This document shows positions 25,055-33,478 of a DNA stretch of 64,000 nt, piece by piece. The notes below the pieces were generated by a model that saw nothing but the letters and a program-made list of their open reading frames with translations, did no database searches and was not told the DNA's origin. A program made the translations under genes and the position numbers. Source of the DNA: Lachnospiraceae bacterium (GTDB lineage Bacteria > Bacillota > Clostridia > Lachnospirales > Lachnospiraceae). The DNA lies in the NCBI GenBank assembly GCA_017461725.1, contig JAFTXG010000015.1, forward strand, positions 62,001 through 126,000, read 5' to 3'. Each line of letters starts with the position of its first letter. Positions within the stretch are counted from its first letter, which is position 1.

Positions 25055-26652
25055 CGAAGAATCACCCCTCCATTCCGCTTTCCGCTATATACCGCATCCT
25101 CCACTACGATCTCGCCGCCAAGGATTACATAATTCAATCCCTCGGCCCGTTTTCCACAGTCGGTGTACTCTGCCCGGTCAATGATCCGGTCCGGATCAAA
25201 AATACAGATATCCGCGTCAAAGTCTTCCCACAGCAGACCCTTACTCTTCAGTCCGTAAACTGCCGCAGGCATGGAGGTCATCTTTCGAATCATCTCCGGC
25301 AGTGTGGTCACTCCCCGCTCTCTCACGTAGCGTCCCAGCACTCTGGGGAAGGTTCCCCGTAAACGTGGATGATACACCTTATTCGCACCGGCCACTCCGG
25401 CATCAGTGCCGATCATGGCTCTGGGATGAGCCAACACGGTCTCGATATCCTCCTCGCACATGGTAAAATAGCTGGCATTGCAGGCATTATTACTCTTTTC
25501 GATCAGATCAAAGATCGTGTCATACACATCTTTCCCATGGATACGGGCAATCTCCGGTACCCTCAGGCCCTCGTACTGGGGATATCCGGTACATCGGGTA
25601 ATCTGTACCCAGCCCAGACCATCATTTCCCCGTCGGCTCAACTGATCCGCCTTAATCCGCTCCCGCGCCTCCGGGTCGGAAAGTAACTTCATCAGCCCCT
25701 CATTTCCTCCGGCATGTAGTTCCTTCGGAATAAAAGTCGCAGAAACTGAGGTACTGCTGGCACTATAGGGATAGACGTCGCAATAAACCTCCACTCCTTC
25801 CGCATTGGCCTCATCGATCATTCTGAGGGTATGCTTTACCTTTCCCCAATTCTCCTTCATGGAGGATTTATGGTGGGAGATGACTCCGCGGGTACCCGAT
25901 GCTCTGATCACTGAAATAAACTCTTCTACTGCCTGAACCAGCGTCCCGCTCTCATCTCGAATATGCGCTACTACCAGACCGTGGTACTCCCCGACCACCT
26001 TAGCCAGTTCGATCAGTTCCTCTGTTTTTGCATAACATCCGGGCGGATAAATCAATCCAAACGAGATGCCGATGGCACCGTGCTCCATCCCCTCTCGGAG
26101 CAGCGCCTTCATCTTTTCCAACTCTTCTTTCGAAGGTGCCCGGTTTTCCATTCCCATGACAGCCCTGCGAATCGCCCGCTGCCCCACCAGCACCGCAATA
26201 TTCGAACCTTGAGAAACTCCCTTTGCCGTTTCCAGGAAACTTCCCATGGTGCGAAGCACATCGACCTTTCTGCCATATGCACCGATCCGCTCCTGGCTTT
26301 CCATGTCAGTATCCCGATCAAGAGGGGCCGGACTGGAACCGCACTGACCTCCAATGGACGTGGTAATTCCCTGCTCGATCTTCTCAACCTGATCCGGGTA
26401 GGTCAGAATAGCGCTGTCAGAATGACTGTGAGAATCGATAAACCCCGGGGTCACCACAAGACCGCTCGCATCAATCTCCTGCTCTCCGCCTTCTATTCCT
26501 CTGCCGACCCGGACGATCTTTCCATCCTTCACCGCCACATCGGCCAGATACGCGGGACTTCCCGTGCCGTCAATAACCCTTCCGTTTTTGATCACCAGAT
26601 CATATGTATTTTCCCTGACATCCGCCATCTCAGCGGCTATAATCCTGTTCAT
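25051..26652 (-). CDS. N-acyl-D-amino-acid deacylase (D-aminoacylase family)
   Basis: A 533-residue amidohydrolase-superfamily enzyme that frees D-amino acids from their N-acyl or N-carbamoyl forms. Hallmarks are VIKNGRVIDGTG, the metal motif HSHSD, the bridging Cys motif GGQCGSSPAP typical of D-aminoacylases, and MIGTDAGV near the C-terminus. An ATG at 26652 has AGGAG about 10 bp upstream; an internal Met at residue 9 is also possible. It is downstream of the MATE gene by 31 bp. The enantiomer preference is inferred from family resemblance. Confidence 0.86.
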   Translation of the reverse strand: MNRIIAAEMADVRENTYDLVIKNGRVIDGTGSPAYLADVAVKDGKIVRVGRGIEGGEQEIDASGLVVTPGFIDSHSHSDSAILTYPDQVEKIEQGITTSIGGQCGSSPAPLDRDTDMESQERIGAYGRKVDVLRTMGSFLETAKGVSQGSNIAVLVGQRAIRRAVMGMENRAPSKEELEKMKALLREGMEHGAIGISFGLIYPPGCYAKTEELIELAKVVGEYHGLVVAHIRDESGTLVQAVEEFISVIRASGTRGVISHHKSSMKENWGKVKHTLRMIDEANAEGVEVYCDVYPYSASSTSVSATFIPKELHAGGNEGLMKLLSDPEARERIKADQLSRRGNDGLGWVQITRCTGYPQYEGLRVPEIARIHGKDVYDTIFDLIEKSNNACNASYFTMCEEDIETVLAHPRAMIGTDAGVAGANKVYHPRLRGTFPRVLGRYVRERGVTTLPEMIRKMTSMPAAVYGLKSKGLLWEDFDADICIFDPDRIIDRAEYTDCGKRAEGLNYVILGGEIVVEDAVYSGKRNGGVILR

Positions 26653-26683
26653 TATTCCCGCACTCTCCTTTTTCTTCAGCAGA

Positions 26684-28075
26684 TTACTCCTGACCGATCT
26701 GCAGCCATTTCCCCGAAATCAGCCTTCTCAGCGCAAAGCCGCTCTTGATCACACGCTTAAACTGCATGGCGGCCAGCACCACCACAATCGGCAGCTTCAG
26801 CCACACACCCAGCAGAAATCCGATCGGCAGCGACCAGAGCCAGACCGGAAGCACATCGTAATACATGGCCCGTTTACTGTCTCCTCCCGCGCGCATCGCG
26901 CCCATGATCATGCAGCTGGCAAAGCTTCTGAAGGGCATATACACCGCATAAATCACGATCAGCCACTCTGCCGTACGGCGGGTCTCCTCCGTCAATTCTC
27001 CGAAGAACGAGGTCACGCACAGATGGTTGAATCCCAGCATCAGCAGCATGATCAGGATTCCGACCTCAACACCCACCGCCGCATAGCGTTTGGCTGTCAG
27101 CCTGGCCTTCTCGACCTCTTTTCTTCCAAGCATACCGCTGATGGTCACGCAGGCTCCGATGGAAACACCGTAAAAGCACGCATTACCCAGCTTCTCCATC
27201 TGCTGCGCAATACTCATGGCGGAGACCGCCACCACGCCCATACGGCCAAATACCATGTTGAAGGAGGACAGACCGATGCCCCACAGGCTCTCATTGAGAA
27301 TAACCGGCAGCGTCTCTCTCAGGAAACCGCCGACACTGTTTCTCCTAATATATGCAAAATCTCCGCCCCGGAAGCAATACTGTTTCTCCCTGAATGCGGC
27401 ATAAAAGCCAAGATACAATACCAGCTCCGCCACCTTACAAAGCAGCGTAGCCACTGCAGCACCGGCCACACCCATGGCGGGAATTATCCCGAATCCATAG
27501 ATAAACACCATGTTCAGCCCGGTCTTCAGTGCCACAGTAACCAGCGATACCACCAGCGGTGCCGACGGCCGGTTCACAGAGCGGAAAAAGGACGCCATGG
27601 AATTCGAGATTCCGTAACACAGATTCATGGGCGCAGTGATAATCAGGTAGATCGCGCCCTCAGCGATCAGCACCGGATCGTCGGTGTACATGGCCAGCAG
27701 CAGTCTGGGGATTCCGAAGGATGCCGCCATAATAACCGCATTGACCACTGTACACAAAAAGCACATCACGGTAAACGCCTTTTTAAACTCCTTCTCATCG
27801 CCCGCACCGTAATGCCTGGAAAGGATGACGGATGCTCCGCTGGTGATGCCGAAGGTAATCAGACTGGCCACATAAAACACCTGGTTGGCCAGCGATACCG
27901 CTGAGACTGCGTTCTCCCCCATATCGCTGATGATCGAAACGTCGATCATGCCGAACAGTGCCACTGTCAGATTCTGCAGCGCGATGGACGTTCCGAATCT
28001 GGCTACCTGCTTCCAAAAGGCCCGCTCCGGAAACAAAATCTCTTTCACACGCGCTTTTCTTTGTATGCTTTTCAT
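26684..28075 (-). CDS. MATE-family multidrug/metabolite exporter
   Basis: A 463-residue, 12-segment MATE transporter with the internal repeat typical of the family. Such proteins export cationic drugs or metabolites with Na+ or H+ influx. The start at 28075 has AGGA 8 bp upstream; an ATG at 28090 would overlap the spacing to the esterase gene. It sits between the esterase and D-aminoacylase genes. Export by a pump placed among five amide and ester hydrolases suggests removal of a product or toxic substrate of those enzymes, an inference. Confidence 0.85.
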   Translation of the reverse strand: MKSIQRKARVKEILFPERAFWKQVARFGTSIALQNLTVALFGMIDVSIISDMGENAVSAVSLANQVFYVASLITFGITSGASVILSRHYGAGDEKEFKKAFTVMCFLCTVVNAVIMAASFGIPRLLLAMYTDDPVLIAEGAIYLIITAPMNLCYGISNSMASFFRSVNRPSAPLVVSLVTVALKTGLNMVFIYGFGIIPAMGVAGAAVATLLCKVAELVLYLGFYAAFREKQYCFRGGDFAYIRRNSVGGFLRETLPVILNESLWGIGLSSFNMVFGRMGVVAVSAMSIAQQMEKLGNACFYGVSIGACVTISGMLGRKEVEKARLTAKRYAAVGVEVGILIMLLMLGFNHLCVTSFFGELTEETRRTAEWLIVIYAVYMPFRSFASCMIMGAMRAGGDSKRAMYYDVLPVWLWSLPIGFLLGVWLKLPIVVVLAAMQFKRVIKSGFALRRLISGKWLQIGQE

Positions 28076-28096
28076 TTCATTTTTCCTCATATCCTA

Positions 28097-28882
28097 CTAT
28101 TCTTCCAGCAAACATTTCAACCCGTCCTGAATATGTAAATCCCACCAGTGCCAGCTGTGATTACCCTCGGACTCCTTGTAGATATATTCTATCCCAAGCT
28201 CCTCAAGCAGATCCCGGTACTGGCGGTTGACCCCGATGAGGGCATCCTCCGTTCCGCACCACAGGTACAGTTTGGGAAACTCCACACCTTCAGCCTTGCG
28301 CTTGCGGGTCAGCGCATACAGATCATGGTCTGTCCCCTCCAGATCCAGCGTGGACTGCAGGTTATGGTCAAAGATCGCCCGCCATTCCGGCAGCATCGCC
28401 TGACCACGTCCCTTTCTGGTGATATCCAGAGAACCGGAAAGTGCTACACAGCCAAAGAATTTGTCCGGACAGCGGAGTGCCGCCTTCAAGGCACCGTAAC
28501 CGCCCATCGAGAGCCCTGCCACCAGATTGTCCTCCCTCTTTGCGCTCATGCCCTTAAAATAGCTGCGGCAAACCTTGGGAAGTTCCTCGGTCACAAAGGT
28601 AAAATACTTAATTCCATAGCAGGTATCCGTGTACCAGCTTCTGCCCACCTCAGGCATCACCACTGCCAGATTATACTTCGCCGCATAGCGCTCAATATTA
28701 CTCCTTCTCAGCCATACCGTGTGATCTCCCTCAAGACCGTGGAACAGGTACAGCGTCTTGTAGCTCTCCACCTCCGGTGCTCCCACACCGGGATCACGTT
28801 TCGGAATCTCCGGAAGAATCACATTGACCGGAACCACACATTTAATTGCCTCAGAATAATAATTCATTTGAATCAGAGCCAT
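28097..28882 (-). CDS. Esterase (S-formylglutathione hydrolase/tributyrin esterase type)
   Basis: A 261-residue alpha/beta hydrolase of the esterase D group: YLFHGLEGD oxyanion motif, nucleophile GLSMGG, acid WCGTEDALI, His in GNHSWHWWD. Cytoplasmic. The start at 28882 is chosen because GGAGG is 7 bp upstream (a GTG at 28885 is also in frame). It is the first gene of the seven-gene operon, right behind a strong promoter. Its last codons (IQDGLKC) recur as a short relic at 43.95 kb. Confidence 0.85.
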   Translation of the reverse strand: MALIQMNYYSEAIKCVVPVNVILPEIPKRDPGVGAPEVESYKTLYLFHGLEGDHTVWLRRSNIERYAAKYNLAVVMPEVGRSWYTDTCYGIKYFTFVTEELPKVCRSYFKGMSAKREDNLVAGLSMGGYGALKAALRCPDKFFGCVALSGSLDITRKGRGQAMLPEWRAIFDHNLQSTLDLEGTDHDLYALTRKRKAEGVEFPKLYLWCGTEDALIGVNRQYRDLLEELGIEYIYKESEGNHSWHWWDLHIQDGLKCLLEE

Positions 28883-28912
28883 CACTTACCCTCCATTATC
28901 GTTTATTTTTTC

Positions 28913-28941
28913 AAAATATCACCCACCCACGGGGTTGTCAA
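28913..28941 (-). promoter_or_regulatory. Sigma-A promoter of the seven-gene hydrolase operon
   Basis: Minus strand TTGACA (28936-28941), 17 bp, TATTTT (28913-28918), about 30 bp upstream of the esterase start codon. The spacer contains repeated GGGTG units. Confidence 0.78.
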
Positions 28942-29053
28942 GGGTTATTTCCCCTAACCGTCTTTCTGATCTTCTCTATGGTTATTTTATCATTGCCTGA
29001 TCGATTATTCTTGCGTTATAATGGCTAAAAATAGTGAAATATTGACTCAGTTT

Positions 29054-29782
29054 TTACAACTCTCGATACTGTTTTCGATACCTGGAAGGCGAAACTCCGG
29101 TATGCTTTCTGAAACAGGTAGAAAAATAGTAACTATCTTTAAATCCGCAATTCCTTGAAACATCCTCCACACTTACAAACGTAGCCTGCACCAGTAAATT
29201 TCTGGCCAGATTTATCCTCAGATAGGTAAGATACTCCAACGGCGTTCTCCCTGTCTCCTCCTTAAAGCACCTTCTCATATAATCCTGCTGGAATCCGATC
29301 TTCTCAATCTCCTTTTTGATTGAAAAATCCGCATCTGAAAATCCTTCAAAGATAGTATTTTTTAATTGCTCAGCAAAGCCATACTTAATGTTCACATTCA
29401 TCAGCTTTTGAATGTACTGACATATCGTTTCCATCAGCGCATCGGCAATATTTCTGTAATTTTTTTCCGCTTCCAGCAATACTTTATTCAGTAAATTCAT
29501 CAGCGTCAATATACTGTTATCCGTATCCTGCACGATCTGAACTCCATAGAAATCCAGGTTTTTCGCCTGAACAAAAATATCATGAAACTCTGTGTCGGAG
29601 CTGGCTGAATGAATCGCATTTGGCGGCAGGACAATCACGCTGGACTTTCCAACCTTATATGTCCGGTCATCGATAACCATGTCTATATTACCGGCTTCCA
29701 CAACGATGATTTCCCACACGGCATGCGAATGACTGGCATACTGGTTCATCAGCCGTCCCCTTGTACAGTATTCTACATTCAT
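29054..29782 (-). CDS. AraC-family transcriptional regulator
   Basis: A 242-residue regulator: an N-terminal cupin-like effector domain (SHSHAVWEIIVVEAG, residues 18-32, and LPPNAIHSAS) and a C-terminal double helix-turn-helix AraC domain (about 140-240, ending FRKHTGVSPSRYRKQ). It probably senses a sugar. The start at 29782 has AGGAGG 7 bp upstream; a GTG lies one codon before. It is divergent from the dehydrogenase/oxidoreductase pair and likely controls it; a perfect 10-bp palindrome ACGGTACCGT at 29813-29822 in the shared gap is a possible site. Confidence 0.87.
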   Translation of the reverse strand: MNVEYCTRGRLMNQYASHSHAVWEIIVVEAGNIDMVIDDRTYKVGKSSVIVLPPNAIHSASSDTEFHDIFVQAKNLDFYGVQIVQDTDNSILTLMNLLNKVLLEAEKNYRNIADALMETICQYIQKLMNVNIKYGFAEQLKNTIFEGFSDADFSIKKEIEKIGFQQDYMRRCFKEETGRTPLEYLTYLRINLARNLLVQATFVSVEDVSRNCGFKDSYYFSTCFRKHTGVSPSRYRKQYREL

Positions 29783-29955
29783 CACATTTCCTCCTGTTTC
29801 TGCTCATGTCAAACGGTACCGTCGGTATCACATCGCCATTCAATCCTGCAAAAAGTCGTTTTTTTCAAGCTCACCGTCTGGATCGTACATTCATCCGGCC
29901 AAGACCAAATGATATGCTTATCTTGCTTTAGATAAACCGTCGAAAGGAGACTGAA

Positions 29956-30915
29956 ATGTTAAGCAAAAGAGCCTATCTGGTTAAAGAAGGTACATTTGAG
30001 ATCCGTGAAGAGGATCTGATCCCCGGGCCCACCCAGGTGCTTGTGAAGATAAAGCTTTGCGGCCTGTGTAACTGGGAGCTGAATCACTGGAAAGGAACCT
30101 CTGAGAGCTACCGCAGCCTGTACCCCATGGTACCCGGACACGAATGGGTGGGGGAGGTCGTTGAAAAAGGTGAGCTGGTCCATTCTCTCGAAATCGGAGA
30201 TATCGTAACCGAGCCGGGATATATGGGCGGCTTCGGCGAATACAATATCGCTGAAGAAGAACACTGCTATAAAGTGCTCCCCCATATCCCACTGGACAAC
30301 GCCATCGGCGAACCCTTAAAATGCATTACGACCGTTGTGGGCGCAGCGGCACCCAAAATCGGTGATTACGGTCTGATCCAGGGCTGCGGCCCCATGGGCC
30401 TCTGGTGTACTCAGGCCATGGCCGGAAATCTGATGACCGCTTTAATCGCTGTCGATATTGATGACAGCAAATTAGAGCTGGCAAAAAAATACGGAGCCAC
30501 CCACACCATTAACTCCATGAAGGAGGATGTTGTCGCCAGAATTAAAGAGATCACCAACGGTCATATGTGTGACTTTGTCATCGAGGGAACGGGTATCCCC
30601 AGGCTTTTAAACACCTGTATGAGTTACCTGAAAAATGCAGGCAGACTGGTTCTGATGAGTTCCCATGAAGGGCCCTGTGATTCCTTCGACTTCAGACCGG
30701 CAATTGAGAGGGGTATCTCCATCATTGTCGCGCATCCCCCCTATGCTGTCGTTCCCACAGACGATATGCGCAGAGCAGTGTCCCTGATCAACAACGGTAC
30801 CTTCCATAACGAGGATATCATCACGCATCGCTTCAAACTGGAGCAGATCAGCGAGGCATTCGAAACGCTGGAACACAAACCCAAAAACTACATTAAAGGT
30901 GTTGTTGAACTGTAG
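29956..30915 (+). CDS. Medium-chain zinc-type dehydrogenase
   Basis: A 319-residue MDR protein of the threonine/sorbitol dehydrogenase type. The catalytic zinc ligands are in CGLC and GHEW; the NAD(P) Rossmann motif is GCGPMG. The four-cysteine structural zinc loop of alcohol dehydrogenases is missing and the chain is about 25 residues shorter than usual. A strong AAAGGAG precedes the ATG, and a 6-bp hairpin TTATCT/AGATAA lies just upstream of it (29918-29935). It likely oxidises a sugar or polyol. The Gfo/Idh/MocA gene follows after 12 bp. Confidence 0.84.
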   Translation: MLSKRAYLVKEGTFEIREEDLIPGPTQVLVKIKLCGLCNWELNHWKGTSESYRSLYPMVPGHEWVGEVVEKGELVHSLEIGDIVTEPGYMGGFGEYNIAEEEHCYKVLPHIPLDNAIGEPLKCITTVVGAAAPKIGDYGLIQGCGPMGLWCTQAMAGNLMTALIAVDIDDSKLELAKKYGATHTINSMKEDVVARIKEITNGHMCDFVIEGTGIPRLLNTCMSYLKNAGRLVLMSSHEGPCDSFDFRPAIERGISIIVAHPPYAVVPTDDMRRAVSLINNGTFHNEDIITHRFKLEQISEAFETLEHKPKNYIKGVVEL

Positions 30916-30927
30916 GAGAGAAAAATT

Positions 30928-31938
30928 ATGGTAGGAATTGCAATCATCGGCTGCGGAGCGATCACGGAGCATCGCCACGCACCGGAATGTCATCATAACG
31001 CAAACATCAATTTATGCGGGTTCTTTGATATTAACCAGGATCGCTGCAGGGAATTCGCTGAACAGTATAGCTGCAAAGCATACTCCACCTATGAGGAGGT
31101 ATTAAACGACCCCTCTGTGGACGGTGTCATCATCTGTACTGCAAATCGCTTCCACTGTGAAATGACACTGCAGGCTTTCGCACATGGAAAACATGTTCTG
31201 TGTGAGAAACCCATTGCCGTGACTCTGGAGGAAGCCGAAAGCATGATCGCAGCTGCGGACAAGGCGGAAAAATACCTGATGGTGGCCCACAATCAGCGCT
31301 TCGAGCCTCTCAATCGAAAAATCAAAGAGATTCTGGACTCCGGCAAAATGGGACGCATCATCAGCTTCAGAACGATCTTCAGTCATGGTGGTCCGGAGGG
31401 CTGGAGCGTGGAAAAAAGCAATGCAACCTGGTTTTTCAATAAAAAGCAGGCCGGTTTAGGTGCTTTAGGTGATATCGGCATTCACAAGGCTGATCTGATC
31501 CACTGGCTGATCAATGATGACATTAAATACATTACAGCCAAAGTCCTCACGCTGGATAAGAAAACACCTGACGGAGAGCTCATCGGTCTGGATGATAATG
31601 CCATCTGCATTCTGGAATCCAAATCCGGCATCGTCGGTACATTGGAAGCAAGCTGGACACACTATGGCAAAGGCTATAATGAAACCACGCTCTACTGTGA
31701 AAACGGGATTATCGAGGCCAACCGTTATTCCGATGATCCCATCACTCTCCTGATGAGAGATGGAAGCCGGGAGGTTATCCGTGTGGAGGACTGTGACTCC
31801 GGTATGTCTGCGGCCTTCGCCTCCTGCATCATCAATCACCGGTCACCCGAGGTGGACGGTGAGGAGGGCAAAAAAGCATTGGAAATCGTTCTCAAATGCG
31901 TCGAATCCTCCAAATTAAATGCCCGTGTTGCGCTTTGA
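30928..31938 (+). CDS. Gfo/Idh/MocA-family oxidoreductase
   Basis: A 336-residue NAD(P)-dependent sugar oxidoreductase. It has the Rossmann motif GCGAITEHRH, the EKP motif (HVLCEKPIAVT) with its catalytic lysine, and GDIGIHKADLIHWL containing the active-site His. Members oxidise or reduce sugar rings, inositols or amino sugars, or start NAD-dependent glycoside cleavage. Co-transcribed with the MDR dehydrogenase; together they could carry out a two-step redox conversion of a sugar under the divergent AraC regulator. TAGGAGAG precedes the ATG. The terminator follows 12 bp after the stop. Confidence 0.87.
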   Translation: MVGIAIIGCGAITEHRHAPECHHNANINLCGFFDINQDRCREFAEQYSCKAYSTYEEVLNDPSVDGVIICTANRFHCEMTLQAFAHGKHVLCEKPIAVTLEEAESMIAAADKAEKYLMVAHNQRFEPLNRKIKEILDSGKMGRIISFRTIFSHGGPEGWSVEKSNATWFFNKKQAGLGALGDIGIHKADLIHWLINDDIKYITAKVLTLDKKTPDGELIGLDDNAICILESKSGIVGTLEASWTHYGKGYNETTLYCENGIIEANRYSDDPITLLMRDGSREVIRVEDCDSGMSAAFASCIINHRSPEVDGEEGKKALEIVLKCVESSKLNARVAL

Positions 31939-31950
31939 CACTTTTTCTTC

Positions 31951-31990
31951 CCCTCCCTGTGCTCCTTGGAGCACAGGGAGGGTTTATTTT
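31951..31990 (+). terminator. Strong rho-independent terminator
   Basis: CCCTCCCTGTGCTCC (31951-31965) pairs perfectly with GGAGCACAGGGAGGG (31968-31982), followed by TTTATTTT. The loop is only two bases, so the top pairs will open. It separates the plus-strand oxidoreductases from the convergent fucosidase gene. Confidence 0.88.
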
Positions 31991-32002
31991 GCTGTTACCG
32001 TT

Positions 32003-33202
32003 TTACCACTTAATCTCCACCACGATCGGCTCCGACTCCAGCTCGTCAATCGGAATGCCCTGAATATGTAAGAAGGTCTTCGCGATTCCCGTCTCGTCGT
32101 CCAGATACTCCGGCAGCTTGCAGACCGCAAAGGGAAGATTCTCCCCTGTGTTCATCAGTCTCACGCTCTGCGGAACGTTCGGGTAAATCTCAAAGGCCAG
32201 GGCTGATGAGCTGATTCCGTTAAAAAAGTGGAAATAGCTCTTTCCGTCCTTTTTCGTCACCAGATGTTTATATTTTCTGATCTTGTAAGAGAAGGTGTCC
32301 TCGTCGGTCTCCTCCAGACAGCCCTCCATCCGGTTGTACCAGTCTCCGACCCGTCTGATCATTGCCGCCGATTTCTCATCGATGGTTCCGTCCGGCTTCG
32401 GCCCCACGTTCAGCAGGTAGCTTCCGCCCATGGCCATGATCTTATCGATCGCCATGGTCAGATACCGAATCGAATGATAATCCTCGTTTTCCCGGTATCC
32501 CCAGCTCTGCTCACCCACCGCGTTGCAGGCCTCCGTCATCTGCTCAAACCGATTGCTGCCCACATCCTTATATCCACGCTCCGGCGTGGAGAAATCGCCC
32601 TCGTCAAAGCCTCGGTTATTGATATAAATGCCCGGCTGCAGCTTTCTCACCAGCTCATTTAAGCTTCTATCCTCGATTCTCGGGGGAATATCCCAGAAAA
32701 AGGTGTAGATTTTTCCGTAGCCCGTCAGCAGCTCTGTGATCTGGTTTTTGATGTATGTGATGTACTTCTCCAGATCCACCTTCTCCTTGGCCTTCCACTG
32801 GTGGGTCGCATGAGGATTCCGTCCGTACTCATAGTTCCAGTCCGGGCAGGAATAGTACAGGGACAGAAGCATTCCGTGCTTCTCACAGGCCTCTGCCAGC
32901 TCCTTTAACACGTCCCTGCCGTAGGGAGTATTCATGATATTGTAGTCCGTGTACTTTGTATCCCACATACAAAAGCCGTCGTGATGCTTTGTGGTAAAGC
33001 AGATGTACTTCATCCCCGCATTCTTCGCAAGCAGCACCCACTGCTCCGGGTCATACTTCACCGGGTTAAAGGTCTCCGCCAGCTTTTCATACTCCGCCGG
33101 GTCCATGTCGTAGCGGGCGATGGCCTGCTCCTGCAGGCCTAACTGGGAGTAGATCCCCCAGTGGATAAACATGCCGAATTTGTTCTCTTTGATTGCTTTC
33201 AT
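32003..33202 (-). CDS. Alpha-L-fucosidase, GH29 family
   Basis: A 399-residue GH29 retaining fucosidase. The N-terminal FGMFIHWGIYS and FTTKHHDGFCMWDTKYTDY are family signatures, and the nucleophile is the Asp in TFFWDIPP. No signal peptide, so it acts on oligosaccharides after uptake. A small C-terminal beta domain (about residues 310-399) follows the barrel. It removes fucose from host-type glycans such as mucin or milk oligosaccharides; exact linkage is unknown. It is the last gene of the sugar-importer operon, after the zinc-ribbon protein. Confidence 0.9.
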   Translation of the reverse strand: MKAIKENKFGMFIHWGIYSQLGLQEQAIARYDMDPAEYEKLAETFNPVKYDPEQWVLLAKNAGMKYICFTTKHHDGFCMWDTKYTDYNIMNTPYGRDVLKELAEACEKHGMLLSLYYSCPDWNYEYGRNPHATHQWKAKEKVDLEKYITYIKNQITELLTGYGKIYTFFWDIPPRIEDRSLNELVRKLQPGIYINNRGFDEGDFSTPERGYKDVGSNRFEQMTEACNAVGEQSWGYRENEDYHSIRYLTMAIDKIMAMGGSYLLNVGPKPDGTIDEKSAAMIRRVGDWYNRMEGCLEETDEDTFSYKIRKYKHLVTKKDGKSYFHFFNGISSSALAFEIYPNVPQSVRLMNTGENLPFAVCKLPEYLDDETGIAKTFLHIQGIPIDELESEPIVVEIKW

Positions 33203-33253
33203 GATCCCATTTCCTTTCTTCCGATCACCGCGTTTTCCCCCTCAGTCCGGAGA

Positions 33254-33478
33254 TTACATCTGCCTCTGCTCCTCCAGCGTCAGCCTGGTTTTCATCAACT
33301 TGTATTTGGATCTGAACCGTGCGTACTGCTCCATCAGGTTTTCATAATCTCCATTATACCCGCATTTCAGGCAGCGGTAAATACCATCTTTGTCCGCAAA
33401 GATGGTCACATCGTTCAGCGTTCCCAAGCAGGCAGGGCAGCGGTAAATTACTCCGTCATTTTTCTTATCTGCAGACAT
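33254..33478 (-). CDS. Small zinc-ribbon protein
   Basis: A 74-residue protein with two CxxC knuckles, CPAC (residues 14-17) and CLKC (36-39), forming a zinc ribbon, followed by a charged helix of about 30 residues. AAGGAGG is 7 bp upstream of the ATG and lies inside the 3' end of the 572-residue gene, which it overlaps by 31 bp, so the two are coupled. I know no function for it; its fixed link to a glycan enzyme is notable. Confidence 0.72.
   Translation of the reverse strand: MSADKKNDGVIYRCPACLGTLNDVTIFADKDGIYRCLKCGYNGDYENLMEQYARFRSKYKLMKTRLTLEEQRQM

Noticed and set aside
29813-29822. Palindrome ACGGTACCGT as a firm operator for the AraC regulator
   Set aside because: A single 10-bp palindrome with no second copy; AraC proteins usually bind longer direct repeats. 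Kept only as a remark in the gene entry.
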